Assembly: GCF_008831285.2 (NCBI RefSeq)
Contig: NC_045144.1
Span: 19,359,716 to 19,423,715, forward strand
Origin: Nymphaea colorata
Taxonomy: Eukaryota > Streptophyta > Magnoliopsida > Nymphaeales > Nymphaeaceae
Length of the DNA stretch: 64,000 nt
Direction of reading: 5' to 3'
The notes beneath the pieces were generated by a model that was not told where the DNA came from, made no database searches, and saw only the letters and a list, made by a program, of their open reading frames with translations. Below, one piece after another: positions 32,801 to 46,076 of the stretch. Numbering within the stretch: the first letter of the stretch is position 1; each line of letters begins with the position of its first letter. The translations under genes were made by a program, and so were the position numbers.

Positions 32801-34690
32801 CAGGACAAAGGAATAGAGGTAAGAATTGACTGCTTGCTCTTGGAAATTGCTCTTCATGAACGGAGAATCTGCTTCCTTGCTTCACAATTAATCTTCCCAA
32901 CTGTGGATTAACATATAATAATACCTTTTCGGAGAACAGTTGGCTGCATATGTGTCTGATAAGGTGCCAGACATTCTCATAGGAGACCCTGGAAGACTTC
33001 GTCAAATTATCACTAATCTTGTTGACAATTCAATCAAAGTGAGTGACCTTTCTTTTTTCAGATTTCATTCAGTTTGGAACTAACACTTGAACGCGTTATT
33101 ACAAGAAATTATCTTCCACCTGTATACCTGCTGAACAAGTTTCTTTGTTTCTAGTTCACTGAAAAAGGGCACATCTTTGTGTCTGTGCAACCTTTTGATG
33201 AGGTGAAGAACTTGCCACAAACTGTTACTAAGCCTTTATCCAGACAGTTTGGAGATTGTAACAGGAATGGTTGTAGCAACTCATATGATACACTAAGTGG
33301 GTTTCCAGTGGTAGAAAGAAGACGCAGCTGGGAAAAGTTCTCATTCAATATGGATAGATTCATGAATAACCAAAGTCTCAAGTCAAACACATCAGATTTC
33401 ATTAATTTGCTTGTGTCAGTTGAGGACACGGGCATTGGTATCCCACTGGAGGCCCAAGCTCGTGTTTTTACTCCCTTCATGCAGGCAGATAGTTCTACAT
33501 CACGTATCCATGGAGGCACTGGTATTGGCTTAAGCATCAGCAAATGCTTAGTTGATCTCATGAATGGTGAGATAGGACTTGCAAGTGAATACCATATTGG
33601 TAGCACTTTCACATTCACTGCTGTTTTCGCTAGAGGAAAGGCTAAACTGAATGGTGCAAATGACCCAAAACAGCAGTACAGACAAGATTATGTGATGCCA
33701 GAGCTTCAGAGGAGCATTGCTGTGGTGGTTGATCCAAGATCTGTTCGTGCTAAGGTGACAAAATATCATCTGCAGAGGCTTGGCATTCAAGCTGAAATTT
33801 GCAGCGATTTAAGCCAAGGCCTTGCTAAAATAAGTCATGGAGAAAAAGAGATCAACTTGTTCGTTGTTGACGAGGAAGAGCTGGTTAAGCAAGATCGTCT
33901 CTTTTCAGCATTTTCAATTGACAAGGCGAGGAAAGATGCTGTATTTAATCAGATCAAATTCTTCCTCTTATCTACTTCTGTAGCCCCTACAAAGACACGT
34001 GCTCAGTTTCTCAAGAAATATCCACTTACTGTGATCATGAAGCCCCTCAGGGCAAGCATGCTCTCTGCGTGTTTTCAGCGTGTCATGGGTGTCCAAAAGA
34101 AAGGAAATTGTTGCCATGGGGATCTCCCTCTTTCATCTTTAAAGAGTATACTGCATGGGAAATGGATCCTTGTTGTAGATGATAATGCAGTGAATCTCAG
34201 AGTTGCCGCTGGTGCTTTAAAGAAATATGGAGCTAATGTAGAATGTACTGAATCTGGCAAAGAGGCCGTGATGGTGCTTAAACCACCACACAAGTTTGAT
34301 GCATGCTTTATGGATGTCCAAATGCCAGAAATGGATGGGTAACCATATTCTAGTAAATATATCATTTAGTGGATAATGTCTACTTAGTTGCATGTTCTGT
34401 ACACCAACTATTTATATTGTGGTTTCAGGTTTGAAGCCACAAGAAGGATTCGAGTCATGGAAGCTGACATCAATGATCGCATTCAGAGAGGTGAGCTCTC
34501 AGCAGAAACATATGGTCATATCACATATTGGCATGTACCAATATTAGCCATGACTGCGGATGTAATTTATGCTACACATGAGGACTGTCGGAGGTCTGGC
34601 ATGGATGGCTATGTTTCCAAGCCCTTTGAGGAGTCCCAGCTTTATGAAGAAGTAGCACGCTTCTTTGAGACTAATTCAACCTCTGACTAG
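29884..34690 (+). CDS. AHK3: Cytokinin receptor hybrid histidine kinase, AHK3 type
   Basis: Ten exons: 29884-30366, 30739-31020, 31502-31671, 31790-32002, 32125-32311, 32447-32498, 32589-32818, 32940-33038, 33155-34338, 34429-34690. All introns are GT-AG; 3162 nt give 1053 residues. It senses cytokinin with the CHASE domain and passes phosphate to histidine phosphotransfer proteins. Order: N-terminal extension; membrane segment (~87-107); CHASE (~130-380, with [20 protein letters not shown] and [14 protein letters not shown]); membrane segment (~389-412); HisKA with [10 protein letters not shown], phosphoacceptor His452; ATPase N box (TNLVDN, 564-569), G1 (VEDTGIGIP, Asp663), G2 (GGTGIGLS, 692-699); a degenerate receiver; and a C-terminal receiver with Asp914/915, phospho-acceptor Asp959 and Lys1031. 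All catalytic motifs are intact. The start was chosen because MSF...VGLHLRKW resembles the AHK3 N terminus; an in-frame TTG nine bases upstream was ignored. The CHASE and linker wording fits AHK3 better than AHK2 or AHK4. Confidence 0.95.
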
Positions 34691-36144
34691 TACAGATTCT
34701 ATGCCTTCTCCAAGTAAACTAGAAGATGCTTCTTCTGTATCGTATTGTTGGTTCATCTAAATTAATTTGTCATCGATAAAGTAAGTATTTCCATTTCTTT
34801 TTTATCTAATCATTTATTAAATTAAATTATCATGTCAGTTTCTGCTCATTGTTATTTGTGTTTACTTGGATTTGAATGCACTTGTTTGACTGTTTAATTT
34901 ACATGTTAGAGCACTCACTAATTGATTCATTTGGTCTACCGTCAATGCAGATTGGGTCTTTGTAAAGTCTGTAAATACAAATTCCAATGGATTCAAGCAC
35001 CACAAGGATCAATTTTAATTCGTTAGACTTGAACTACTAGTGAGTCTCTTTGGATACATGATCAGTTTCTGAAGTTTAGTCATCTCATAAGAAATTTCAG
35101 AAAGCTGTGACAGACTAGCATTATCCTCTTATTAATATTTCACTTGGCATTTTTTCAGGGATCGAGTGAAGAATGTCATCTGCCTACTTTTCTTGTAAGT
35201 AATATCTTTCTGGCTGTATGCAAGACTTGAATGCTTACATTTGAAAGAACTTTAGTGTAGCAAGAAGGGTCAATGACATCTGAAGTTGGATTTGCTCCAA
35301 ATTGTACATACAGCTTCCTAGTTCCTCCTAATACGTTTCTAGTTGAAGATTCGATTGATGGCTGGAGATCAATGACATACAGAGATTTCTTATTCTTTGT
35401 AGCTTATTCTTGTCAATGGTCTACACTTTGTAAAATTTGTAGATAGATCTGATGGTCTGCATTTGACGTGAGTGTACAGTATTCATTTATTCTCATTTTA
35501 TGCACCTCTACATGGTTCTAGTTTCTTCCTTTTAGCTGCAAGTGAAAGAGAAATCAATAAATATTTGTGTTTGACAACACCATTACTGGAAATTGTTGTT
35601 TCAGTTTTTGGTCAAGAATCCTTTTTCAACAAGTGAATCATCAGTTCTTACTGCAATCTTAAGCTTGTGGCACGAACCTCTTAACAATCCTTTCTATAAG
35701 TCCTTGAAGATCTCTCCCAATCTTCAACTCGAGATAAACTTCTTAAAGTGGGGGATTACATAACTTCTCATTGTCATGTGGTCTGTAGATGGACCATGAT
35801 GTCTTAGTTTGTATCTCCTTGTGAATGTACAGTAGATTTGTGAACAGGGACATAATTTGTTATGAAATCAATGAATAAGTACCATTTGCTTGCTAAAACT
35901 TGTGATATTTAGATAATTGGCACTCTTTGGAAACGCACTGTAACTTGGCCAGCTAGACAGTAGGACTGCTGAAGAGTTTTAGAAGATATCTTGGAAATTC
36001 AATAAATACTTCACAATCGAGATGTCTGAGAATTGCCGGTAGGAAACGTATCTATGTTGACAATCTAGGTGATCTGGATTTAAATTTACCTGAAAGATAT
36101 AATGTACACGCTGAACTGTTCCATAGAAGCCAAGTTGAAACAAC

Positions 36145-36194
36145 CTCTAAGGCTGTCTCTCTAAGGCTGTCTCTCTGTCGAAAGCTGTCTCTAG
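36145..36194 (+). repeat. Short tandem array of a CTAAGGCTGTCTCT unit
   Basis: Two exact CTCTAAGGCTGTCT units head to tail, then a degenerate third (CGAAAGCTGTCTCT). Confidence 0.75.
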
Positions 36195-36949
36195 TTCTAC
36201 CACCGTATGGTGCTTTTCTATGTTCTCATAATGCAGAACTCGCCCCAAATTTATGAAGTGTTATTTCTTTCCCTATCAATTGTCAAAGCTGGTTGGTGGG
36301 TTTGTCTCTGCTCCCGCCTCTTCACTGCGTCAACATTTATTGCATACAAACAATGCAGAATGGGCTGTCACTGCTGTGAGCACATGATATTGGTGCCATG
36401 CTGGGGGTTTTCGGTGAGTAAATTGCCTCACAGATATATGGCAGGCCACCGTGTTTGCATTTAATGGCCTTCTGCCAGAAGCGGCGACCTTCCTCACGGT
36501 TTCTTAACGGAGGCTCTAAATCATCACCCACCTTGTTGGAGCATTGTAAATTAATTTGGACCCTCTCTGCTCTCATTCATTCGGTTGCCAATACTGTCTC
36601 CCACCATGCGCGTCCTTCGTCTTCCTCTGCAATTAATGTTACTTTTTCTGAATAAGCAAGGCAAGAAAAAATGGGGAAATGAATGGACCTTCATTTATTC
36701 AATGACTTCAGGGATTCATTTCTTGTCTTACCCTTGATATATAAAGAATTAGGGCGAGTAGGGATGTCAATGGATCAGATTTGAATGAGATATAATTTTA
36801 CTAATTCAATTTAATGGATGTTGATAAGTTCAAATTTGGATTTCAATGCAAATGAAAAGAAAAATGTATACCATATCTGATCTCAAAATTCAAAATTTTA
36901 ATCTGATCTGAATTTGATTTACAAATTCACAATCATTCACAAAATTTTA

Positions 36950-37390
36950 ATGAGTTCGAGCCGAATCATTTGCTTAACGAGTCGAGCTCAAGTTCATGAG
37001 TTGACTTGTTCAAATAGTCGAGTTGAGTTCGAGCTCAACACGTAACTGTCGATTTGAGCTCGAGCCTTAATCAAGTCGATATATTCAAATGAGTTTACGA
37101 GTTTGTCAAGCCTTAATCGAGTCAAGCTCGAGCTCAGCACGTAACAATGAATATCAATTCTATTCAAACGAGTTTGTCAAGCCTTAATTGAGTCGAGCTC
37201 GAGTTCAACACGTAACGATGAATATCAATTATATCCAAACGAGTTTGTCGAGCCTTAATCGAGTCGAGCTCGGGCTCAACACATAACTGCCGAGCCGATC
37301 TCATGCTGCTTCCTCCGAGCTATTCTCGAGCTCGAGGTTTCATTAGTTGAGTCGAGCTCGAACTGACTGAACTCGGCTCGTGTTCGCCCC
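36950..37390 (+). repeat. Tandem array of a 71-bp GAGTCGAGCTCGAG unit
   Basis: Units beginning GAGTTTGTC(A/G)AGCCTTAAT start at 37099, 37170 and 37241, an exact 71-base period, each containing GAGTC(A/G)AGCTCG and CACGTAAC. Diverged partial units flank it on both sides. The flanking GAGCCGAATC and CTCGGCTCGTGTTCG words match a common plant low-copy repeat. Confidence 0.8.
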
Positions 37391-38034
37391 TACATACAAA
37401 GAACTAAATCAGTTCTTTTTCTTCAATTTTACATGCAAAAATTACTGCTAGTTGCTCTCTTTTAAGTGCATAAGATAACTCTGGCTCTTTTCTCTTGCCT
37501 GAACGGTAGGGACTACTTTGGCATTGTGCATGCGAAGGACTAAAGATCAAATCTATCTACAAATTGATTGAGAGATGAAAAAGTTGAAGTAATTGATCTT
37601 CTCATTCATGAACAAAAATTATATATGTTCAGCAAGATGACAAAGAAAATAAGAAACAACAATTAAGTGAAGGAATTGGGGATGCACAGCTCTCATTTAT
37701 TGAGCGAGGCAATAATTTCATAATAACTACACCAGGATCCCACACGCAAGAGTTTTCAAGTAAACCATGGCCCGTTGTGCAAATACAAGACGACAGCAAA
37801 TAAATGGAAGCCTGTCCATTGTCTGGAAGGAGTCGGAGTGGCAGACCACCGTATGCCTGTTTTATAAATTGAATACTTAGTCGTTCATGGTTTCTCTAAT
37901 TCAACATCATACAGCATGCATGTGTTTATATATATATATATATAAATCAGAAAAAAAAAAACTAGATTTCAAGTTCACTTTCTGCACTAAATCTATCAAT
38001 CCCCTAAGGTGCAGACCATATAAGATTGTTTACA

Positions 38035-38219
38035 ATTAGGGTGGAGGCAGGAATGTTTAGATGTAGGGGTCAAACCATATTTTTCAAATTTTAAGAAGGG
38101 CCAAAATATAAATTTTCAAAATTTTTATATAACTAGAATTTTTGAAATTTACTTATAAATTTTTGAATTTTGAAGTCTGAGGGGGGCAGCCCCAAATGCC
38201 CCCGCCTCCGCCCCTGGTT
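38035..38219. mobile_element. MITE with GGGGTGGAGGCAGG-type inverted ends
   Basis: Left end TTAGGGTGGAGGCAGGAAT, AT-rich core, right end GCCCCCGCCTCCGCCCCTGG. The flanks GTTTACAA and GGTTACAA agree at 7 of 8 bases, consistent with an 8-bp duplication. A partial second copy (GAATTTTAAACTCTGAGGAG then GTGGCCCCAAACGCC) lies at 38314-38354 and is broken by an (AT)n run. Confidence 0.55.
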
Positions 38220-38352
38220 ACAACCAAACTAAGTAAGAGAGTCGGAGAAGAGGTTCAAAACACTGTAATCATCTTTTATATATATATATATATATATATT
38301 TTTATTTATTTATTTGAATTTTAAACTCTGAGGAGGGGGTGGCCCCAAACGC

Positions 38353-38355
<3 letters not shown>

Positions 38356-38423
<68 letters not shown>
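38356..38423. repeat. Long (AT)n microsatellite
   Basis: About 66 bases of AT dinucleotide repeat, starting inside a MITE fragment. Confidence 0.9.
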
Positions 38424-38425
<2 letters not shown>

Positions 38426-38789
38426 AGAGCACTATCAAAGTTGTTTCTAATACTCATTTAGCTAAAAACTTTTAACAAAAATTCTTAAACATTGATATAA
38501 AACTTGGTCCATTTATTTGGATGAAACACCAAAACCTGGTTTTTATGAATGACTTGGGGGTTATGTTTTTCACTCCTTTTATACTCAACTAGGGTTTTTC
38601 AGCATTCAGTTTTCATCTAATCCAGTTTTGATGGCATCCAAATACTCATACAATGTGGTTTTGAATGCAAAACCCCAATTTGTTGTGGGTGTTATCCCGA
38701 TGCCTCCTCAGTCGATCTCTTTTGAGTGAATATCCAATGAAATAGAGATGAACCCAATTGTCTATCTTGTTCCAATAAATCACATGCGC

Positions 38790-39020
38790 ACAGGTAAGGC
38801 TGGGCATCAGGCGGAGTATCCGATGGGTACCTAGTACTCGGCCCAATAAGATTCTAGGCAGGATTGATTTATTTTTTAATATTATTTTTATTTTAATAAT
38901 GATATATATTTTATTATTTTAACTGGGTCCAACCGAACCCAAACTCGGTGTTTCGGGTGTTGGGCTGAGCCTGAACTCGAGTTGCGGCTGTCGGGGCCGG
39001 CCCGATGCTTAGGCCTATAC
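38790..39020. mobile_element. GC-ended hAT-type MITE, diverged
   Basis: AAGGCTGGGCATCAGGCGG at the left, an AT-only core (38867-38918), and GGGGCCGGCCCGATGCTTAGG at the right. Same architecture as 10489-10759; the target duplication is not clear. Confidence 0.55.
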
Positions 39021-39768
39021 ATAATGGTGAGCCATAACACCCTACCCCCAAAAAAAAAAAAAAATGCATGTAAATTTTTTAAAAATTCATTTATCTGACA
39101 TAAAAATTTATAAATAATATTTCTGGTCTGTCAAATTTCGAAATATAATTTCGTCCCCTCATGAAAAATTCTTGGCGCTGCCCTTGCATGTGCACGTTAC
39201 ACGTGCACACTTACTAATGTATTGAACTAATTTGACACACACCCAACAATCTACAACCACCGTTGTGCCTCCAGATTAAAATTTGAAAAGCTTAAGCTTT
39301 GTTTTCCGTTTGGAACAAGGCTGATGCAATGAACTATCATCGACCTACTTTCAACTTTAGTAAAACTTATATTAAAATGTTTCATGGATATGATAAAAAT
39401 ACTCTTCGTGGTAAATGAGAACAACCCCAAGGTAAAGTGAAATTTGGAAATGGACCTTTTTAACAAAATTGGAAGTCAAAAATTAATTTTTATAAAAAAT
39501 AAAAATACCTTCAAAGAACAAGTTCTCATGATAACTACCTAACATGGAAACTTGCTGGTAAAAACCTGTCATTTGTCAAGGTTTTTCTTCGTCGAAGACT
39601 GGGCAGGATGGTAGACCCATCAACTAGAATGTCACGATCGGATCGTTAGATATCGGAAAATTGCACCTATAGCAATCGAATCAACGATATTTATATTTTT
39701 TTAGTACGACCAATTATTTGACCAACTATGTTATGCCTATTGAGATAGTTACCAAAATAATTAGACTA

Positions 39769-39808
<40 letters not shown>

Positions 39809-40684
39809 GACATTGGAGTTCAGCTTTTCAAGTTAGAAAACCCAAACATTCAATACATCAAATGCATCATCATATACAAATTTGCTTAACCATAGCTTGC
39901 TTACTAGAAAAACATGTTTAATAGGCAACTCCTTTTTTCTTCTAATTTCATGCTTCTACTTTACTTTTCTTTTCACTTCACTCCCCTGAATTTGTTGCGA
40001 CTTTTTTTTTGGAATATTTGCCTCCCTACGACCACTTCCTCGTTTGCAATTAAAACTGATTCAATTTTATTAAAGTGATTAATATGTTCTTTATATTCTT
40101 ATTTAAGAAGGCTTCAACAGTTAAATGAACATAAAAGAACTTTAAAAAAGAATATTGCCGACTGATTTATGATAAGAGAAATGCATCTCAGTATTGAACC
40201 ATTTCTTTTCTTCTGGCTTTAAAGGTTTTACGTCCACATTTTAAATCAAAATTTAGAAGAATAAAGCTTAAAAGAATACGAAAATTCCATAATCTCATTA
40301 ATATTCATAGGGATGCAGGGATGCACATGAACTGTTTCATTTCTTTTAGCTTAAAAGGTTTTACATCAACTTTTTTTCAGCTTAAAAAAGTGTGAAATTT
40401 CATGATCTCGTTAAAATTCATTGGGAACTAAATGAATCCAAAGATACAGTAATTAGAATTAGAGAGTCCGAGATCTCTACCACCATCTTAGAAAATATAA
40501 AATGTGAAGTCTTCTTTTGAGAATAGAGGACATAAGTGGATTTTACAGAAACGACTGAACGAACGGTGGTGTTTTTGTTATTTCTAGCAGACTCAGTGTC
40601 GTTTTGGTAACGAAAACCCCTACTGCAGTGGACGATCGTCGGAGCTGCGCAATTCAGGCGTAGAGTGGGGGAGAGGCCGAGAGA

Positions 40685-41647
40685 ATGAGGAGCATCGGGA
40701 GGCTACCCACGAGCACAGGGAGGCCATCCTTCATCCGTCCTTGTTCTGCATTCTCCTCTTTTGCATCAGGCGGCGGCGGCGTTGGTGGTAGTGGTAGGGG
40801 AAGAGGCAGAGGCGGTGGCTCTCCACTTCCTGGCCGAATCGGCGTGTCTCCGGATGAGGCGGAGGAGCCTAGCGGGCTCCCGCCCTCTGGTCTCGGTCAT
40901 GGAAAAGGTAAACCTGTTCCTTCTGCTCCAACCCTCCCTTCTTTCTCTTCCTGGATCTCCGATATTATGCCGCCCGGCGGCCGAGGCCATCCTGCCTCCC
41001 CTTCCCAACAAGAAGCCGGCGGCGCCCGTCCCTTGAAACCCATCTTTTTCAGGCGAGGTGACGTCGAATCCCCGGGTCCACAACCGGATAAGAAAACTCA
41101 ATTTCGCGTTGCACCTCCTGCGGCCGGAGAATCCGGTCTGCCTTCTTCTCTAGCTTCTGGACTAGCGGGGGGCGGCCGTGGACAGCCAGTTAGGCCGCCA
41201 CCCGGCCCTGCGGTTGGTGAAGAGGAGAACCGGCATCTTCGTCAGCGACGAGGTGGCGGAGCGCCGGCACGGGGAAGGGCACGCGGAGAGCCGTCGAGGA
41301 GGTCATCGTCGCCTGCCGGGATGGCCCGCAGAGGTGGACCGGCTGAAATGGGGAGGGGGGAGAGGGGTAGGGGGTTCAGAGGAAGAGGTAGAGGGACGAG
41401 AGGTGGAGCTCGTGGTAGAAGGGAGAGGGGTGAGTGGGGGCAGCGATTCAGGGACGAAGACGCGGAGGATGATGTTGGCGGTGGGCTCTATCTTGGTGAG
41501 AGTACAGACGGGCAGAAGCTCACCGAGAGGATCGGTGAGGACAATATGAAGGTGATTATGGAAGGTTTCGATGAGATGAGCAGCAGAGTTCTGCCTTCTC
41601 CCATGGAAGAGGCCTATCTGGATGCCTTACATATGAATAACATGGTA

Positions 41648-41680
<33 letters not shown>

Positions 41681-44296
41681 GCACGCGCATTGATCATTTT
41701 GCTTATGTGGGTAGCCTATTTTTCTTTTAGAAATTGTGCTTTCAATTGAAGATTGGTCATTTTGCTTAGATACTTGCGTTACATTGACATTTGGAACTTG
41801 TTTTAGATCGAGTATGAACCAGAGTACTTGATGGAGGATTTTGGTACTAATCCGGATATTGATGAGAAGCCGATAATGTCTCTTGAAGAGGCACTGGAGA
41901 AGGCAAAGCCGTTTTTGATGGCTTATGAGGGGATACAGAGTCTAGAGGAATGGGAGGTATGTTTTCTTTTTCGCTCATTGTTTTCTGTTTTTTTCTTGTT
42001 ATATTTTCCTTCATTAAATCCTTTCCTTATGTATATATATATTTGTCCATCATTCTGTGAATTAAAGTCCTTAACATTGAATTTCTGTGGGGGAATTACT
42101 GTTCCTGTTGATTCTCTTGCTTTTCCATTCACATTTACTTGTTTTAGGTGTGTGCATTTTTAATATTTGTGGGTGTCACATGATATCGTTAAAATGTTGT
42201 AAATTATATATAAAGTCTTAGACTGAAGTATCATCTTATCGGTGCGAACTTTTTCTCCATTTATTCCAAATCCTCTGAAGCTTGTGCAAGTTCGACTGCT
42301 GGTTGCTTAAATATGCAGTACGAATTATTTCATGTTTAAGAGACTGTACTGCTAAATTCATCAAGGTGCTTGTAATTTAGCCTGTTTAGGGCTAAGCTTC
42401 TAGCAGAAGAAAGAGGTCCTTGTGACCAACTTTTGGAAGAACTCTGTTTACTCATGGTTCCAAGACATTAGTACGCACTTGCATGTATAATGTGTCCTGT
42501 GGTTTTCTAACTAACGCCCCACAACACGCTCAATACCTCGATTGAATCTCCTTAGATCTATCATTTTCCAAGTGGAACTGATAAAAGAATAGGTACACCC
42601 GGGATCATACCTAGTCCTGGATCAAATAAAAAAAATTATTTTAATAGGTCAACACATCTTAGGATGAATTTCTCTTAACTTCGTTCTTGGCTTTGCACTT
42701 TATCGGTTCCTTGTTGGAGTTCATGCTCATGAAATTGTCAGTTCAGTTATGCATGTCCTATAAATGTAATAAAAAATTATAATGGAAACCTGCCAAAATT
42801 TTCAAACAGGAAGTAGTGAAGGAAACAATGGAAAAGGCTCCTTACATGGAGCAACTCATCGATATCTACTGTGGACCTGAGAGAGTGACTGCAAAAGAGC
42901 AAAATGAGGAACTTGAAAGGGTGGCAAGCACACTTCCAGAAAACCTTCCTTCTTCTGTAAAGAACTTCACTAACCGGGCTCTTCTTTCTCTTAAGGTTTG
43001 TCATATCCTTTTGTTATTTTCCTTTCGTTTGCTCTGCATACTTTATGTCATTGTTTTTCCATCATTATTCCAGATTCTCCAGCTAGGTGCATTATATGCA
43101 AAGCTTATTACAAACATGAAACTTATTGCACATTGACACCGCAATATTAACTTGGGAAGCAGATGGCCCAAATTGTTAGATGTTTCTATGAAGTGGCAAT
43201 AATTTTCCTTTCTAGGTCTAACAGGTAGATCCTGAAAATTATACTACCCATTTACATATCTCACTTCGTTCAACTTCTATATCCATGTGACGAACATTTG
43301 TAGTCAGCTTTATGAAATTAAATGAACGAAAAACTAGGTTTCTTAGTTGCCATTAGTTATGGTATCATTTTCAGTTACATCTTTGAGATTTCTTTATTGA
43401 GAAGCCTCCTTATGGGTATAAATAATCAGAACAGCAGACTTTGAAGCTTGAACTTTGAAGTTTAAACTACCTTATCAGAATAGCTTTGTGAATCGAGTGT
43501 GCCTTTTTTGTATGTAAAACTAGTGGGTTTATTGTACCAAATTTCCACTTTTTCTTAAAGATACAATTCAGCTATCAGCCTACTGTTTATGTTAGTAGGT
43601 TGCTTGTTGTCAATGGTTTATATTTGTTAGGCTTGATATGAAATTTTGAGTTGACCGTTACACTGGTCTGTATTACAGACATTCAGTTGAAATTTTCTAA
43701 GGTAGTGAATTCATGATATGTTGCTAATATTGATAAGATCGACAGATATATTGTTGCTTATTTACGTCAAAATGCAGGACAGGACCACACTCCTGGTATA
43801 GTTAATTTCTTTGCTTTGAGACCCCATCATAAAATGTTCTTCTAGTTTCCTCGCCTACAGAATTTCGTTTATGTCAAATGGAAGTAACATGTAGATGGAA
43901 ATTGCATAGCTGGGAACATTAAATGAATCTGGTCCTACAAATCCTATTATTTCTGCCCAAGAATCAACCTATGTTTTACCAATACGTTAACTACCTAATC
44001 TGTTGCAATAAAGAACATTTGTTTAAACGTGACAACAAAATCAGTGGAACCACGTTGCAATTCTGGGTAGCATTTTTCTGAATGGAAAAGTAAGTTGTGG
44101 GATAATTGTAGACCATACCTACAATGTATTAGAATAATTGTGTTATGGTTTTCTGAAATACACCTCTTCTTTATTGCTTGTGGTTTCTTTGCAGAGTAAT
44201 CCAGGTTGGGGATATGACAAGAAATGTCAGTTCATGGATAAGCTTGTATGGGAGATTAAGCAGGACTATGGTGGGAAGCAGGCCGGGCCGTCTTAG
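40685..44296 (+). CDS. Mitochondrial small ribosomal subunit protein mS35-like (S24/S35 family)
   Basis: Four exons: 40685-41644, 41807-41956, 42810-42995, 44195-44296, all GT-AG; 1398 nt give 465 residues. The first ~30 residues (MRSIGRLPTSTGRPSF, rich in Arg and Ser, no acids) look like a mitochondrial targeting peptide. Residues ~30-270 are low-complexity Gly, Arg and Pro with RGG-like clusters (GRGFRGRGRGTRGG), suggesting RNA contact. Residues ~280-465 form the conserved domain: EEWEEVVKETMEKAPYM, then DIYCGPERVTAKEQNEELER and NPGWGYDKKCQFMDKLVWEI. I recognise this as the plant S24/S35 mitoribosomal domain (MRP-S28 family), which would place it in the small subunit of the mitochondrial ribosome. 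The family name is from memory and is the least certain part; the exon model is firm. Other frames open through exon 1 are GC-rich shadows. Confidence 0.8.
41645..41690 (+). repeat. (CT)n(CA)n microsatellite at the intron 1 donor
   Basis: The donor ATG|GTACTCTCT is followed at once by about 20 bases of CT and 14 bases of CA repeat. Length changes here sit within the donor region of intron 1. Confidence 0.85.
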
Positions 44297-46076
44297 TTTT
44301 CTCTTGCTGCACCACTACAGAGAGAACGTTGTACTCCTTATGAGCTCCTGACCCCTCTCTATATAAGCCTTTTTCTCCATGTGCTGTTGTTTCATAGATT
44401 GTTCACTGCAGAATCTTTATTTGACGGTCATTCAATAAGTCCTCCAATGATACGATCAGTCCTGAGTATTTGGACCTTTCAGCAATTGGCAACAAGATAA
44501 TTGCTGAATAGCCTCGTGGATAACGTAGAGCTAGTTTGATCTACTTTTTCTCCCTTTTGTTTGGCTTTTATTTTCCCCAAAGCTCCTTCATAACGCTTTC
44601 ATTATGATTTTAGCCAGACGATCTTAATTTGCAATTTTGCATATAATAGGGTCAATTGATATCTTGGAAGCACGGGGATGTGTTTTCTTTACAGCAAATG
44701 GTGGCCGGTGCTTAACTGCCAGCTGAAGGATCTTTTTACAGGGAAGAAAGAAGCTAAGTTGGATATAATGTGACACATAGTGCAACATTCATGTTAATTT
44801 TTCTCCTACCTGCTTGATTGTTGTTCCATCACAAGCAGATAGCAAGTGCGTTTTATGTGATCTTGTTATTATACCCCTGAACAAATTGGAGTTTTTCTTT
44901 GTAAAATTTCAATAGAGAAAGTCGATATTGATTTTCCTTTAGAATAAAACGTGCAGCCTCCTCGAGAACATAACCTGCATGCGAATTGTACCACTAAGAT
45001 TTGGTCTTTGAAGCTCTCATGCGATCTTACAGGCCTTTGAAGTTTCCATCCTTTGAAGTTATTTTCCTGACCGACCATTGGAGGACGGGGACTTCTCTTT
45101 TATGTATAACCTGTTCATACTAAGATTGTTTTTCTTTTATTGAAATGTTCTCTAAACAAGAGCAATGAAAGAATGACTTCATCAAAGTGGCCTAAAAGTA
45201 TTTTTCAAATGATAAACTTATTTTGTTAATTATATGATCGTAATGAGCTTATTAATCCTGTTTAAAATTGACAAAAGGATGAACTTGTTCTAAAAAGTGG
45301 ATACATCATGGATGATATCCATAGCAAATGCAGAGATCAGTTGTTCAGTTTGTTGGCTATCAGTTAATAATAAACTTTTAAAATGGACTCCAAAATCTAC
45401 CCATTGGTCTAAAAGTTCTAATTCCTTCAAAGCAATGATCCGTGGAACAGTGCCTTCTTCATAAATTTTTGCATTCCTCTGGAGGTGCAAACGAAAACCT
45501 TGTAAGCCTATGTGTATTGGACTTAAATATGGTTTAAATTTTTTGAACAACTTTTACTTTTTATATATCGACTAATATGAGCTCATACTGGTCGATTTGA
45601 CCTTGCGTTTCGACCTCTGACATCTGATTCGGGTTTTCACATGTAAAAACTCATTACGGTAAAGCAGAAAAATATTTAACAAGTACTCAATAATCAAGTC
45701 TGAATAAGGAAATTCAAAAAAGTGGTCCCTGATATGGAATATAGGAAAAAGGTCGGCGGTCTGATAATCTGAAAACTGAAATGCTCTTTTGCTCGTCGGA
45801 GGGTCGTTTGAAAATAACGATGCCCGACGGCGATCCCGTTGGAAGGCTGTGACGGAATCGGGCGGCGAGGCGCTGTTCCGGCGAAAGCGTCGACACTAAT
45901 CTTTTAAGCATTCAGGAATCTCGAGCCGTTGCAACCCTAATCCTATCACCGGAGAAGAGTTTCTTAAAGTTAGGGTTTTGCGCGAACCATAGCGTTGCCT
46001 CTACTTCGTGTTTCGAGAAAAGCGACTTCTTTTTTGCTCGGAAGCCTGAGTTTCCGCGTATTTGTGTGCATACGCT
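44297..46076. other. Intergenic between the mS35-like gene and MED30
   Basis: 3' flank of the upstream gene and promoter of MED30. The minus-strand frames at 44869-45078, 45290-45550 and 45714-45911 match nothing I know. No repeat structure stands out. Confidence 0.5.
45933..45979 (+). promoter_or_regulatory. Two telo-box-like elements upstream of MED30
   Basis: AACCCTAA at 45933-45940 and TTAGGGTTTT at 45970-45979, on opposite strands and 100-145 bases before the MED30 start. Telo-boxes (AAACCCTA) are common near the start of plant genes active in dividing cells. Regulation by them here is inferred. Confidence 0.5.

Larger units (their letters stand above)
34691..40684. other. Intergenic: receptor 3' region, then repeats
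   Basis: 34691 to about 36200 is probably 3'-UTR and flank of the receptor gene. The short open frames at 36207-36655 match nothing. From 36760 on it is repeat DNA (listed separately), including (AT)n runs at 37928-37945, 38277-38300 and 39773-39803. No other gene seen. Confidence 0.5.

Noticed and set aside
30367-34428. Short open frames inside receptor introns and on the opposite strand
   Set aside because: All are explained by the ten-exon receptor model or are antisense shadows.
36207-36655. Open frames of 60-85 codons downstream of the receptor gene
   Set aside because: No family resemblance, no splice context, overlapping on both strands.
37099-37390. CRISPR-like regular array
   Set aside because: Units are contiguous 71-bp tandem copies without variable spacers, and the DNA is plant nuclear.
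40761-41549. Alternative frames across exon 1 of the mS35-like gene
   Set aside because: The GC-rich, low-complexity exon keeps several frames open; only the frame that joins the conserved downstream exons is supported.
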